This document shows, piece by piece, positions 17,505 through 24,404 of a stretch of DNA of 64,000 nucleotides. The position numbers and the translations under genes are program-made. The notes below the pieces were generated by a model, which had not been told where the DNA came from, ran no database searches, and saw only the letters and a program-made list of their open reading frames with translations. Source of the DNA: Nocardia jiangxiensis NBRC 101359 (GTDB taxonomy: Bacteria; Actinomycetota; Actinomycetes; Mycobacteriales; Mycobacteriaceae). The DNA is taken from positions 1 to 64,000 of the forward strand of contig NZ_BAGB01000061.1 in NCBI RefSeq assembly GCF_000308615.1. Direction: 5' to 3'. Position 1 is the stretch's first letter; every line of letters begins with the position of its first letter.

Positions 17505-18062
17505 TCAGCGCAGGCCGTACAGGACGGCGATGGCGGCGGAGACCAGTTCGGAGAGCAGGGGGAGGGATTCGTCGCGGCGGGGTGGGCGGGCCCACCAGCG
17601 GCCTTCGGGGGTGTAGCGGCCGAAACCTGTGGGTAGCACGACATTTCCGCGGTGCGGGCCGATGTCGATGCCGCGACGTTCCAGGCGGGTCAGATGGTCG
17701 GGAGTCGGGTGACGGTCGGCCACCACCAGGAAGGTCCGGCGCGGCGGGCGGGTGCGCACCAGGACCGGGCCGGGAATGCCTCGGTCGATCAGTTCGCCGA
17801 GGATCGAAACACCCAGTGGCTCAGGTGTATTGACTGCGGCGATGGAGTCGGTGAGGGGTAGTACGACGAAACCCGGTGCGGTGACGTGCACTCGGGGCAG
17901 GCCGAACAGGGATCGGTAGGACGCGGCCCAATCCTGAGGTGTCACAACCTCTCCCGAAGCCGCCATGGCACAGTCCGGGTCGTGCGGGAGGCCGCGGGGA
18001 CGGCACGGCATACCGCCGTCCCCCGGGCCGTTCACGACGACCGCGTTCGGTCGCCGTTCCAT
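17505..18062 (-). CDS. Prim-pol-like small protein of unknown function
   Basis: This protein of about 185 residues resembles the small actinobacterial proteins annotated as bifunctional DNA primase/polymerase N-terminal-like or misnamed RNA polymerase subunit beta. Shared features are VLPLTDSIAAVNTPEPLG, GPVLVRTRPPRRTFLVVAD, GPHRGNVVLPTGFG and RWWARPP. The acidic DxD catalytic residues of real prim-pols are not visible, so it is probably inactive as a polymerase. The start is uncertain: ATG 18062 (MERRPNAVVV) or GTG 18128. It precedes the helicase gene and may form a two-gene unit with it. Confidence 0.55.
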   Translation of the reverse strand: MERRPNAVVVNGPGDGGMPCRPRGLPHDPDCAMAASGEVVTPQDWAASYRSLFGLPRVHVTAPGFVVLPLTDSIAAVNTPEPLGVSILGELIDRGIPGPVLVRTRPPRRTFLVVADRHPTPDHLTRLERRGIDIGPHRGNVVLPTGFGRYTPEGRWWARPPRRDESLPLLSELVSAAIAVLYGLR

Positions 18063-18147
18063 CCCGCCGCACCGCACCCGGAACGTCCCACCCGCACCCA
18101 TCTGTCCACCTCGGCACCCCACCTTCACGAGATTTCACGAGACGTAT

Positions 18148-18326
18148 ACCTCTGAACAGACTTCGAAGACCGATGGTATGTCGCTCGATACCCTCGTGGT
18201 GAGGATTCGAGCGAACGAGACCACCCCTACGACACCACTCAGGTCCTGGCCGTCCCGGTCGCCGACGCGCACCCCGGCTACCGCCAGTGGGTCCTGGATG
18301 CCACACCCCACCCCGGTCCGGCATGA
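18148..18326 (+). pseudogene. Decayed 3' end of cutA (divalent-cation tolerance protein), frameshifted
   Basis: Two reading frames together give a CutA C terminus. First comes SKTDGMSLDTLVVRIRAN (up to about 18216), equivalent to the KTTxDRxxxLxxxIxxN helix. Then, one frame away, HPYDTTQVLAVPVADAHPGY continues with RQWVLDATP to a TGA at 18324-18326. The HPYDxxxVLAVPV core is the family signature. Deleting about five bases (GAGAC near 18217) would restore the frame. The N-terminal half is not found upstream, so this is a relic. It overlaps the 5' region of the phosphatase gene. Confidence 0.6.
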
Positions 18327-18334
18327 TCGAGCCC

Positions 18335-18949
18335 ATGAGTGGTTCCGCGAGTGAGTTCCGGTTGGTGGTGCTGCGACACGGGGAGACCGAGTGGTCCAAG
18401 GCGCACAAGCACACGGGACGGACCGATATCGCACTGACGGCAACCGGTGAGCAACAGGCAGCGGCGGCGCGGCAGGTGCTCGCGGGGCTCGGGCTGGTGG
18501 ATCCGCTGGTGCTGTGCAGCCCGCGGCAGCGAGCGGTGCGGACCGCCGAGCTGGCCGGGCTGACGGATGTGCGGATCGACGACGACCTGGTCGAGTGGGA
18601 CTACGGCGACTACGAGGGGTTGACCACACCGCAGATCCGGGAGTCCGTACCGGGCTGGACGATCTTCACCGATCCGGTGCCGGGCGGCGAATCGGCCGAG
18701 CAGGTGCAGGCCAGGGCCGATCGGGTGCTGGCGAAGGTGGCGCCGGAACTGCAGGTGCGCGATGCGGTGCTGGTCGGGCACGGGCATTTCTCGCGATGCC
18801 TGATCGCGCGGTGGGCGGAATTCGAGGTGCGTGAGGCCCGTCGGTTCTACCTGTCCACCGCCGGGATCAGCGTGCTGGGCCACGAGCACGGCACGCGCAC
18901 GATCCTCGCGCACAACCTCGTCCCGACCACTCCGGAAGGAGCCCGATGA
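18335..18949 (+). CDS. Histidine phosphatase family protein (Rv3214/Gpm2-like)
   Basis: This 204-residue phosphatase of the phosphoglycerate-mutase superfamily has the catalytic motif VVLRHGETEWS (RHGE). The second arginine is in SPRQRAVRTAEL, the proton donor in EWDYGDYEGLTTPQIRES and the second His in VLVGHGHFSRCL. Close similarity to Rv3214 in the EWDYGxYEGLTTPQIRES block suggests a broad acid phosphatase rather than a glycolytic mutase. ATG 18335 is used; ATG 18323 (MIEPM) is alternative. The gene overlaps the following GNAT gene by four bases (ATGA), implying translational coupling. Confidence 0.9.
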   Translation: MSGSASEFRLVVLRHGETEWSKAHKHTGRTDIALTATGEQQAAAARQVLAGLGLVDPLVLCSPRQRAVRTAELAGLTDVRIDDDLVEWDYGDYEGLTTPQIRESVPGWTIFTDPVPGGESAEQVQARADRVLAKVAPELQVRDAVLVGHGHFSRCLIARWAEFEVREARRFYLSTAGISVLGHEHGTRTILAHNLVPTTPEGAR

Positions 18950-19422
18950 TCCGCCCCGCCACACCCGAGGACGTGCCCGCACTGGTCGGGCTCGTCTACG
19001 ACCTGGCCGAGTACGAGAAGGCCCGGCACGAATGCGCCCTCACCGACGAGCAACTGCACGCCTCGTTGTTCGGCTCCGATCCGAAGGTTTTCGCCCATGT
19101 GGCGCAACGCGATTCGGGCGGCGAGGTGCTCGGCTGCGCGATCTGGTTCCTGAACTACAGCACCTGGACGGGCACCCACGGGATCTACCTCGAGGACCTC
19201 TACGTCAAACCGGAGGCGCGGGGCCTGGGGCTGGGCAAGGCGCTGATCACCGAACTCGCCCGCGAGGCCGTCGCCAACGGCTACCGGCGCGTGGACTGGT
19301 CGGTCCTGGACTGGAACACCCCCTCGATCGAGTTCTACGACGCGCTGGGCGCGAATCCCCAGGACGAGTGGACCGGTTACCGCCTGACCGGCGAGGCGCT
19401 CACCCGCCTGGCCGCTCGCTGA
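18946..19422 (+). CDS. GNAT-family N-acetyltransferase (Rv3216-like)
   Basis: This 158-residue acetyltransferase shows the acetyl-CoA pocket: IYLEDLYVKPEARGLGLGKA (motif A, with RGLGLGKA as the pyrophosphate loop) and VLDWNTPSIEFYDALGA (motif B). The sequence resembles the diamine/spermidine acetyltransferase branch (TWTGTHGIYLEDLYV). It is translationally coupled to the preceding phosphatase. Substrate unknown; a polyamine-like or small amine is plausible. Just after the stop there is a run of seven T at about 19427-19433, unusual in this GC-rich DNA and perhaps part of a terminator. Confidence 0.9.
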   Translation: MIRPATPEDVPALVGLVYDLAEYEKARHECALTDEQLHASLFGSDPKVFAHVAQRDSGGEVLGCAIWFLNYSTWTGTHGIYLEDLYVKPEARGLGLGKALITELAREAVANGYRRVDWSVLDWNTPSIEFYDALGANPQDEWTGYRLTGEALTRLAAR

Positions 19423-19518
19423 AATTTTTTTCGCGGCGTTGTCGATTTCGCCGGAGACCGTCCGTCGAAGAGTTGAATGGTCCGAAAGGCGGGCCACACT
19501 GTTCGAAGGACGATCACC

Positions 19519-19860
19519 ATGTCGCAGTATCTGGTCCTGATCTACCAGGACGAACGTCAGGTCACCGAACCCGCGCCGGGCAACCCGACGATGGCCAGCC
19601 ATCAGCGGTTCATGCAGGCCAACGAGTCGGCGCTGCGGGGCGGTAACGCCCTCGCGCACAGCCACAGCGCGACCAGCATCCGCCCCGACGGCGCGGGCGG
19701 TTTCACCGTCACCGACGGGCCGTTCGCCGAGACGAAGGAGCAACTCGGCGGCTACTACCTGATCGAAGCGGACGATCTGGACGCCGCGCTCGAGGTCGCC
19801 AAGCAGGTTCCGATGGCCGAGGGCGGCGTCGAGGTGCGCCCGCTGCTCGTGTTGAGCTGA
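19519..19860 (+). CDS. YCII/DGPF-domain protein
   Basis: This 113-residue YciI-like protein carries the eponymous motif VTDGPFAETKEQLGGYYLIE, with N-terminal MSQYLVLIYQDE. Such DGPF proteins are co-encoded with ECF42-group sigma factors, and here the sigma gene starts 78 bases downstream on the same strand. It is probably the partner or target of that sigma factor. The ATG at 19519 fits the conserved N terminus. Confidence 0.92.
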   Translation: MSQYLVLIYQDERQVTEPAPGNPTMASHQRFMQANESALRGGNALAHSHSATSIRPDGAGGFTVTDGPFAETKEQLGGYYLIEADDLDAALEVAKQVPMAEGGVEVRPLLVLS

Positions 19861-19938
19861 GTCGGCCGAGGCGACACACCGATCCCGAATTATGTTGCCC
19901 TGTCACATGATTCACCGAGTTCCCGGGAGGTCCCGCAG

Positions 19939-21252
19939 ATGACGCAGTCGCGGGACCACTCGGGGACCGAATCCGGCGTGACCGCGGAGACGACCGATTC
20001 ACGCACGCCCCACGTTCAGGTCGCGGCGGCGGTCGCCGAGGCGCATCGCCGCGAGTGGGCCTTCGTCCTCGCGACGACGGTCCGGGTCACCCGCGATCTG
20101 GACCTGGCGCAGGAGTGCGTGCAGGACGCCTACGCCCAGGCCCTCGGTCACTGGACCCGAGACGGCGTCCCGGCGCGCCCGGTCGCCTGGTTGACGACGG
20201 TGGCGCGCAATCGAGCCCTCGATCTGCTGCGCCACCACTCGACGATGCGCCGGACACTGCCGCTGCTGATCGAGGACGATCACACCGAGGACATCGCCGA
20301 TTCCGCGGTCACGGCGTTGACGCAGATCCCCGACGACCGATTGCGGTTGATCTGCACCTGCTGCCATCCGGCCCTGTCCCTCGAGGCGCAGGTGGCGCTG
20401 ACCCTGCGACTGGTCTGCGGTCTGAGCACCGCCGAGGTCGCCCGCGCCTTCCTGGTCGGCGAGCCGACCATGGCCGCCCGCATCACGCGGGCGAAGAAGA
20501 AGATCGCCGCGGCCCGCATCCCGTATCGGGTGCCCGGACCGGCCGAACTCCCCGACCGCATCGATGCGGTGCTGACGGTGGTCCATCTGCTGTTCACCAC
20601 CGGTCACACCGCCCCCGCGGGCGCGGACCTGATCCGCCGCGACCTGACCGAACGGGCCACCGACCTGGCCCGGATGCTGCACACCCTGCTGCCCGAAAAT
20701 CCAGATGTGACAGGACTTCTCGCGCTCATCCTGCTCACCGACGCACGCCGCGCCGCGCGCACCGGGGCGGACGGGACGATGCTGCGGCTGTCCGAGCAGG
20801 ATCGCACCCGATGGGATCGCGCGCAGATCACCGAGGGCATCGCACTGGTGCGGGCCGCCCTGAACGGCACTCCGGGCCGTTATGCGCTGCAGGCCGCCAT
20901 CGCGGCGGTGCACGCCGAGGCAGCCGGATACGCGGACACCGATTGGCCCGAGATCGCCGGACTGTACGACGTGCTGATCCAGGTCTGGCCCTCTCCGGTG
21001 GTGGCGCTGAATCGGGCGGTGGCGGTCGGGATGGCCGAGGGGCCCGAGGCGGGGCTGAGCGCGCTGGCGGAGTTGTCCGCCGAACCGCAGCTCGCGGGAT
21101 ACGGCTATCTGCCCGCCGCCCGCGCGCACTTCCTGGCCGAACTGGGCCGCACCCGCGAGGCCCGGCTCGCCTACGAGGAGGCGCTGCTGCTCACCGAGAA
21201 CGCCGCTGAGCGCGCCTTCCTCACCGCCCGCGCAGCTGAACTGGGCGAGTGA
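19939..21252 (+). CDS. ECF RNA polymerase sigma factor, ECF42-like with long C-terminal extension
   Basis: This 437-residue sigma factor has region 2 (EWAFVLATTVRVTRDLDLAQ, ECVQDAYAQALGHW, ARPVAWLTTVARNRALDLLR) and region 4 (LRLVCGLSTAEVARAFLVGE, PTMAARITRAKKKI). A 200-residue helical, TPR-like C-terminal domain follows (from about residue 225, with NRAVAVGMAEGPEAGLSAL and ARAHFLAELGRTREARLAYE). This build and the adjacent DGPF gene define the ECF42 group. No anti-sigma gene is nearby; in this group the C-terminal extension is thought to replace it. It probably controls the upstream DGPF gene. Confidence 0.93.
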   Translation: MTQSRDHSGTESGVTAETTDSRTPHVQVAAAVAEAHRREWAFVLATTVRVTRDLDLAQECVQDAYAQALGHWTRDGVPARPVAWLTTVARNRALDLLRHHSTMRRTLPLLIEDDHTEDIADSAVTALTQIPDDRLRLICTCCHPALSLEAQVALTLRLVCGLSTAEVARAFLVGEPTMAARITRAKKKIAAARIPYRVPGPAELPDRIDAVLTVVHLLFTTGHTAPAGADLIRRDLTERATDLARMLHTLLPENPDVTGLLALILLTDARRAARTGADGTMLRLSEQDRTRWDRAQITEGIALVRAALNGTPGRYALQAAIAAVHAEAAGYADTDWPEIAGLYDVLIQVWPSPVVALNRAVAVGMAEGPEAGLSALAELSAEPQLAGYGYLPAARAHFLAELGRTREARLAYEEALLLTENAAERAFLTARAAELGE

Positions 21253-21324
21253 CCAAAAGTGCGCCCACGAGGCGCTCAGGGGTCATTACGGCCCGGCTGA
21301 GCACGGCGGTCCTATCGTGAACGA

Positions 21325-21933
21325 ATGACGATCACCGTTCGCCCGGCGACCGCGTCCGACGTCCCCGAACTGGCACGCGTCCTGGGCGTCGCATTCGCCG
21401 ACGATCCGATCATCAGCTGGCTGATTCCGGATTCGCGCGTCCGGCCCCGGCGCGCGGGATACATGTTCACCACGATGATCCGGCACCAGTTCCTGCCCGG
21501 CGGCGCGGTGGACGCGGCGTTCGACGAGACCGGCCGGATGCTCGGCGCCGCGGTGTGGGCGCCGCCGGGCGGCCGGCGGACCTCCGGAGCCGCCCAGCTG
21601 CGCATGCTGCCCGGAATCGTGCGCGCGTTCCGCGGGCGGCTGCGGGCGGGCGGCGAGATGGCCGACCAGATGGCCCGGCATCACCCCACCGAGCCGCACT
21701 GGTATCTCGCGTTCATCGGCACCCATCCCGACGCCCGCGGACGCGGTTTCGGCCACGCCCTGCTCGCCCCGCGTTTGGCGCACTGCGACGAGACCGGCAG
21801 CCCGGCCTACCTGGAATCGAGCAAATCCGAGAACATCGCCTACTACGAGCGTTTCGGCTTCGACCTCACCGGCGAACTGAACATCACCGACGGCGGCCCG
21901 CCGATGTGGCCCATGTGGCGCACTCCGCGCTGA
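21325..21933 (+). CDS. GNAT-family N-acetyltransferase
   Basis: This 202-residue acetyltransferase starts MTITVRPATASDVPELARVL. The CoA-binding segment is WYLAFIGTHPDARGRGFGHA (motif A with RGRGFG), and motif B is YLESSKSENIAYYERFGFDL. It resembles the puromycin-type/GCN5-related detoxification group found throughout actinobacteria. Substrate unknown. It ends eight bases before the convergent small membrane protein gene. Confidence 0.9.
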   Translation: MTITVRPATASDVPELARVLGVAFADDPIISWLIPDSRVRPRRAGYMFTTMIRHQFLPGGAVDAAFDETGRMLGAAVWAPPGGRRTSGAAQLRMLPGIVRAFRGRLRAGGEMADQMARHHPTEPHWYLAFIGTHPDARGRGFGHALLAPRLAHCDETGSPAYLESSKSENIAYYERFGFDLTGELNITDGGPPMWPMWRTPR

Positions 21934-21940
21934 GCGGCGA

Positions 21941-22405
21941 TCAGTCCGCCGAACCGATCGAGGAGTCGTACCCCTGCGCCATCCAGCGCGAGGACGACGG
22001 CGCGAACAGCAGGACCAGTCCGGCCAGCGCGACCAATCCGAGCGGAATGCCGAACTGCAACTGGTCGCCCTTGATCATGTACCAGGACACCGGCAGCAGC
22101 AGGATCTGCGCGATCACCGCGATCGCCCGGCCCCAGCGACGTCCCAGGAACAACCCGATCCCGGCCGCCAACACCGCGCCGCCCAGGATCAGGAACCACG
22201 CCGCGGTCCCGTACGCACTCACCTTGCTCTGATCCGCCCCCGACAGACCGCGCACGACCAGCACGATCGCGACGATCACGCCGACCGCGCCCTCCAGCGC
22301 CGCCAGCGCGCCCGCACCGCGCACGGTGCCCGGCACCGCCGGCCGCGCGTCACCCTGCTCGACGACCGGGTCGTCGTCGTGCCCGTCCGAGTTCTGGTTC
22401 GCCAC
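21941..22405 (-). CDS. Four-helix membrane protein (Rv3217c-like)
   Basis: This 154-residue integral membrane protein has an acidic N terminus (NQNSDGHDDDPVVEQGD) and four predicted helices: LEGAVGVIVAIVLVVRGL, AWFLILGGAVLAAGIGLFLG, AIAVIAQILLLPVSWYMI and FGIPLGLVALAGLVLLF. It matches Rv3217c by position and topology. Function unknown. It is divergent from the lipid kinase gene, with about 100 bases between. Confidence 0.8.
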   Translation of the reverse strand: MANQNSDGHDDDPVVEQGDARPAVPGTVRGAGALAALEGAVGVIVAIVLVVRGLSGADQSKVSAYGTAAWFLILGGAVLAAGIGLFLGRRWGRAIAVIAQILLLPVSWYMIKGDQLQFGIPLGLVALAGLVLLFAPSSSRWMAQGYDSSIGSAD

Positions 22406-22508
22406 GGGCCCAGCCTACGACCCGGCCGAGATGGACCACGACCAGGGAATCCGACCGGACGCACGGCCGGGGCACAGATTTCGGACCGGCGGTCAGTAGG
22501 CTCTTCGC

Positions 22509-23468
22509 GTGCGGACGTTGCTGATCGTGAATCCGAATGCCACCTCCACCACATCGGCCACCCGCGATCTGCTGGCCCATGCGTTGGAGAGCCGGACCCA
22601 GCTGACCGTCGCGCACACCCAGCACCGCGGACACGCCGCCGAACTCGCACAGTGGGCGGCCACCAACGAGATGGACCTGATCGTCGTGCACGGCGGCGAC
22701 GGGACGGTCAATGAAACGATCAACGGATTCCTGCCGCTGCCGCAGATCGATGACGGGCAGGCGTGGAAACCGCGTCTGGGTGTCATCCCCGGCGGGTCCG
22801 CCAACGTCTTCGCCCGTTCGCTGGGCATCAAGCCCGATCCGGTCGCGGCGACCAACCAGCTCATCGATCTGGTGTCGCTGGACAAGGATCGCCGGATCGG
22901 TCTGGGCCTGGCCGACGATCGCTGGTTCACCTTCACCTCCGGCGTCGGCCTGGACGCCGACGTATGTGAGGCGATCGACGAGAGCCGCGCCAAGGGCCAC
23001 TCGGCGACCCCGGCCCGCTATGTCCGCACGACGGTGCGGGAGTTCTTCCGGCACCGGCGTGCCCAGCCGTCGGTGACATTGCACATTCCCGGGCACGAAC
23101 CCGTCAGTGAGGTTTATTACGCGTTCGTGACCAATACGACTCCGTGGACCTACCTCGATTCCACCCCGGTACACACCAACCCCGGTACGACGTTCGAAAC
23201 GGGTCTCGGAGTGTTTGCCATGCGGACCATGGGAGTGCTGCCGACCCTGCTGATCACCCGGCAGCTGTTGGCGGCCGAAGGAAACCCGCAGGCCCGCAGC
23301 CTGTTCCGGGACGACGATGTGCCGTCTGTCCGGATCGAAGCCGACACGCCCATCGGCCTGCAAATCGATGGCGATTTCATCGGCCGGCGCAACGTGGTGG
23401 ATTTCACGGCCGTACCGCAGGTCCTCGATGTCGTGGCGCCGCAGCCACGTGTGACTCGACACAACTGA
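22509..23468 (+). CDS. Diacylglycerol/lipid kinase family protein (Rv3218-like)
   Basis: This 319-residue soluble kinase of the DagK/YegS/BmrU family shows TLLIVNPNATSTTSATRDLL at the N terminus, the ATP site VVHGGDGTVNETINGFL (GGDGT) and LGVIPGGSANVFARSLGI (GTxNxxAR-type motif, here GSANVFAR). The C-terminal lobe ends with PIGLQIDGDF. It should phosphorylate a lipid such as diacylglycerol or an envelope lipid at the membrane surface. The start is GTG at 22509. It precedes whiB1, as in mycobacteria. A short CCCCG/CGGGG hairpin with TCTTA at 23527-23544 may terminate it. Confidence 0.9.
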   Translation: MRTLLIVNPNATSTTSATRDLLAHALESRTQLTVAHTQHRGHAAELAQWAATNEMDLIVVHGGDGTVNETINGFLPLPQIDDGQAWKPRLGVIPGGSANVFARSLGIKPDPVAATNQLIDLVSLDKDRRIGLGLADDRWFTFTSGVGLDADVCEAIDESRAKGHSATPARYVRTTVREFFRHRRAQPSVTLHIPGHEPVSEVYYAFVTNTTPWTYLDSTPVHTNPGTTFETGLGVFAMRTMGVLPTLLITRQLLAAEGNPQARSLFRDDDVPSVRIEADTPIGLQIDGDFIGRRNVVDFTAVPQVLDVVAPQPRVTRHN

Positions 23469-23547
23469 GAATCATCCCGGTTGTGCTGCGAAAACCGGGT
23501 CGAGCGGGTAGAAAGGACTCCGCAGTCCCCGTTACCGGGGTCTTAGG

Positions 23548-23612
23548 CGTGAGCTTCCCCACGGTGCACCACAAAGCTATTGACATCTACGGTGTTCGTG
23601 AAAGCATTCACA
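23548..23612 (+). promoter_or_regulatory. whiB1 promoter region with two CRP-like sites
   Basis: CGTGA-AAGCAT-TCACA (23597-23612) matches the TGTGA-N6-TCACA CRP consensus at nine of ten positions. A weaker site, CGTGA-GCTTCC-CCACG, is at 23548-23563. A TTGACA -35-like hexamer sits between them at 23580-23585. In M. tuberculosis whiB1 is CRP (Rv3676)-controlled through two sites, so conservation is plausible. Confidence 0.7.
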
Positions 23613-23699
23613 AGCAACCGTGCGGAAACATTCGAGTCGCACAAGTGAACGAACCACAAACTCACGGCGCCTTGCGGCGCCCAGCAAAGGAGCAGAGGA

Positions 23700-23954
23700 A
23701 TGGACTGGCGCCACAAGGCCATCTGTCGCGATGAGGACCCCGAGCTGTTCTTCCCGGTGGGTAACAGCGGTCCCGCGCTCGCGCAGATTGCCGATGCCAA
23801 GCTGGTCTGCGCCCGCTGCCCCGTCACTGCTGACTGCCTGTCCTGGGCCCTTCAGTCCGGGCAGGATGCCGGCGTATGGGGCGGTATGAGCGAAGACGAG
23901 CGGCGCGCGCTCAAGCGTCGTAATGCGCGGACGCGTACCCGGGCCGTCGTCTGA
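23700..23954 (+). CDS. whiB1: Transcriptional regulator WhiB1
   Basis: This 84-residue Wbl protein carries a nitric-oxide-sensitive 4Fe-4S cluster and acts with the primary sigma factor. Cluster ligands are Cys9, Cys37, Cys40 and Cys46 (MDWRHKAICR, LVCARCPVTADCLSWAL). The GVWGG turn (AGVWGGMSEDERR) and the basic C-terminal tail KRRNARTRTR that contacts DNA follow. It is nearly the canonical WhiB1 sequence and length. GAGGAATGG gives a ribosome site directly ahead. CRP-like sites lie upstream and a GC hairpin downstream. Confidence 0.97.
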   Translation: MDWRHKAICRDEDPELFFPVGNSGPALAQIADAKLVCARCPVTADCLSWALQSGQDAGVWGGMSEDERRALKRRNARTRTRAVV

Positions 23955-24019
23955 GGACGACGGTCGGCGTTACGGCCATCGCGATCGCTCGCATCAGCCC
24001 CGGCACGTAGCGCACTTCG

Positions 24020-24044
24020 GCCCGGCACCCGTGAGGTGCCGGGC
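24020..24044 (+). terminator. whiB1 terminator hairpin
   Basis: A perfect 10-bp stem (GCCCGGCACC, 24020-24029, with 24035-24044) has a CGTGA loop and is followed by TTCATTGT. It lies 66 bases after the whiB1 stop. Confidence 0.75.
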
Positions 24045-24362
24045 TTCATTGTCTCCGGAACGGATATCGCCGGTCCGGACACACATCCGGATGCCCATTC
24101 GACAGGCTCCGGCGACACACCAATCCGTACATTTCGACCAGGTATGCACCGGAATGGAGGATTCCGTGCCGCACAAAACAACCAGGTGGAAATTCCGCTC
24201 GGCAATGCGTCAATGCGAAAAGCATCACGCTATGTGACGCACGACAAGCCCGGTAAACACGAAATGCCCTGTGACCACCCCAAGCGCACGCCGAGCAACC
24301 CCTCGACGTGCCCGACACACCCGGCCCCGGGGAGCGCGACAGCTCGCCCACACCCGGCAACG
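24045..24362. other. Intergenic, nothing convincing
   Basis: About 320 bases lie between the whiB1 terminator and the 3' end of pdtaS. It is less GC-rich than its surroundings, with a TGCGTCA/TGACGCA inverted pair around 24209-24243. No gene or RNA was recognised. Confidence 0.4.
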
Positions 24363-24404
24363 CCAACTCCAAGGTTTTCGGCGCGGGCGAAGCGGAGGCC
24401 AGAA
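24363..24404. repeat. Deleted form of the hairpin repeat family
   Basis: The left end of the element (CCAA, then AAGGTTTTCGGCGCGGG) is fused directly to its right tail (CGAAGCGGAGGCCA), lacking the central hairpin seen at 55018 and 42114. It ends exactly at the stop codon of pdtaS. Confidence 0.75.
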
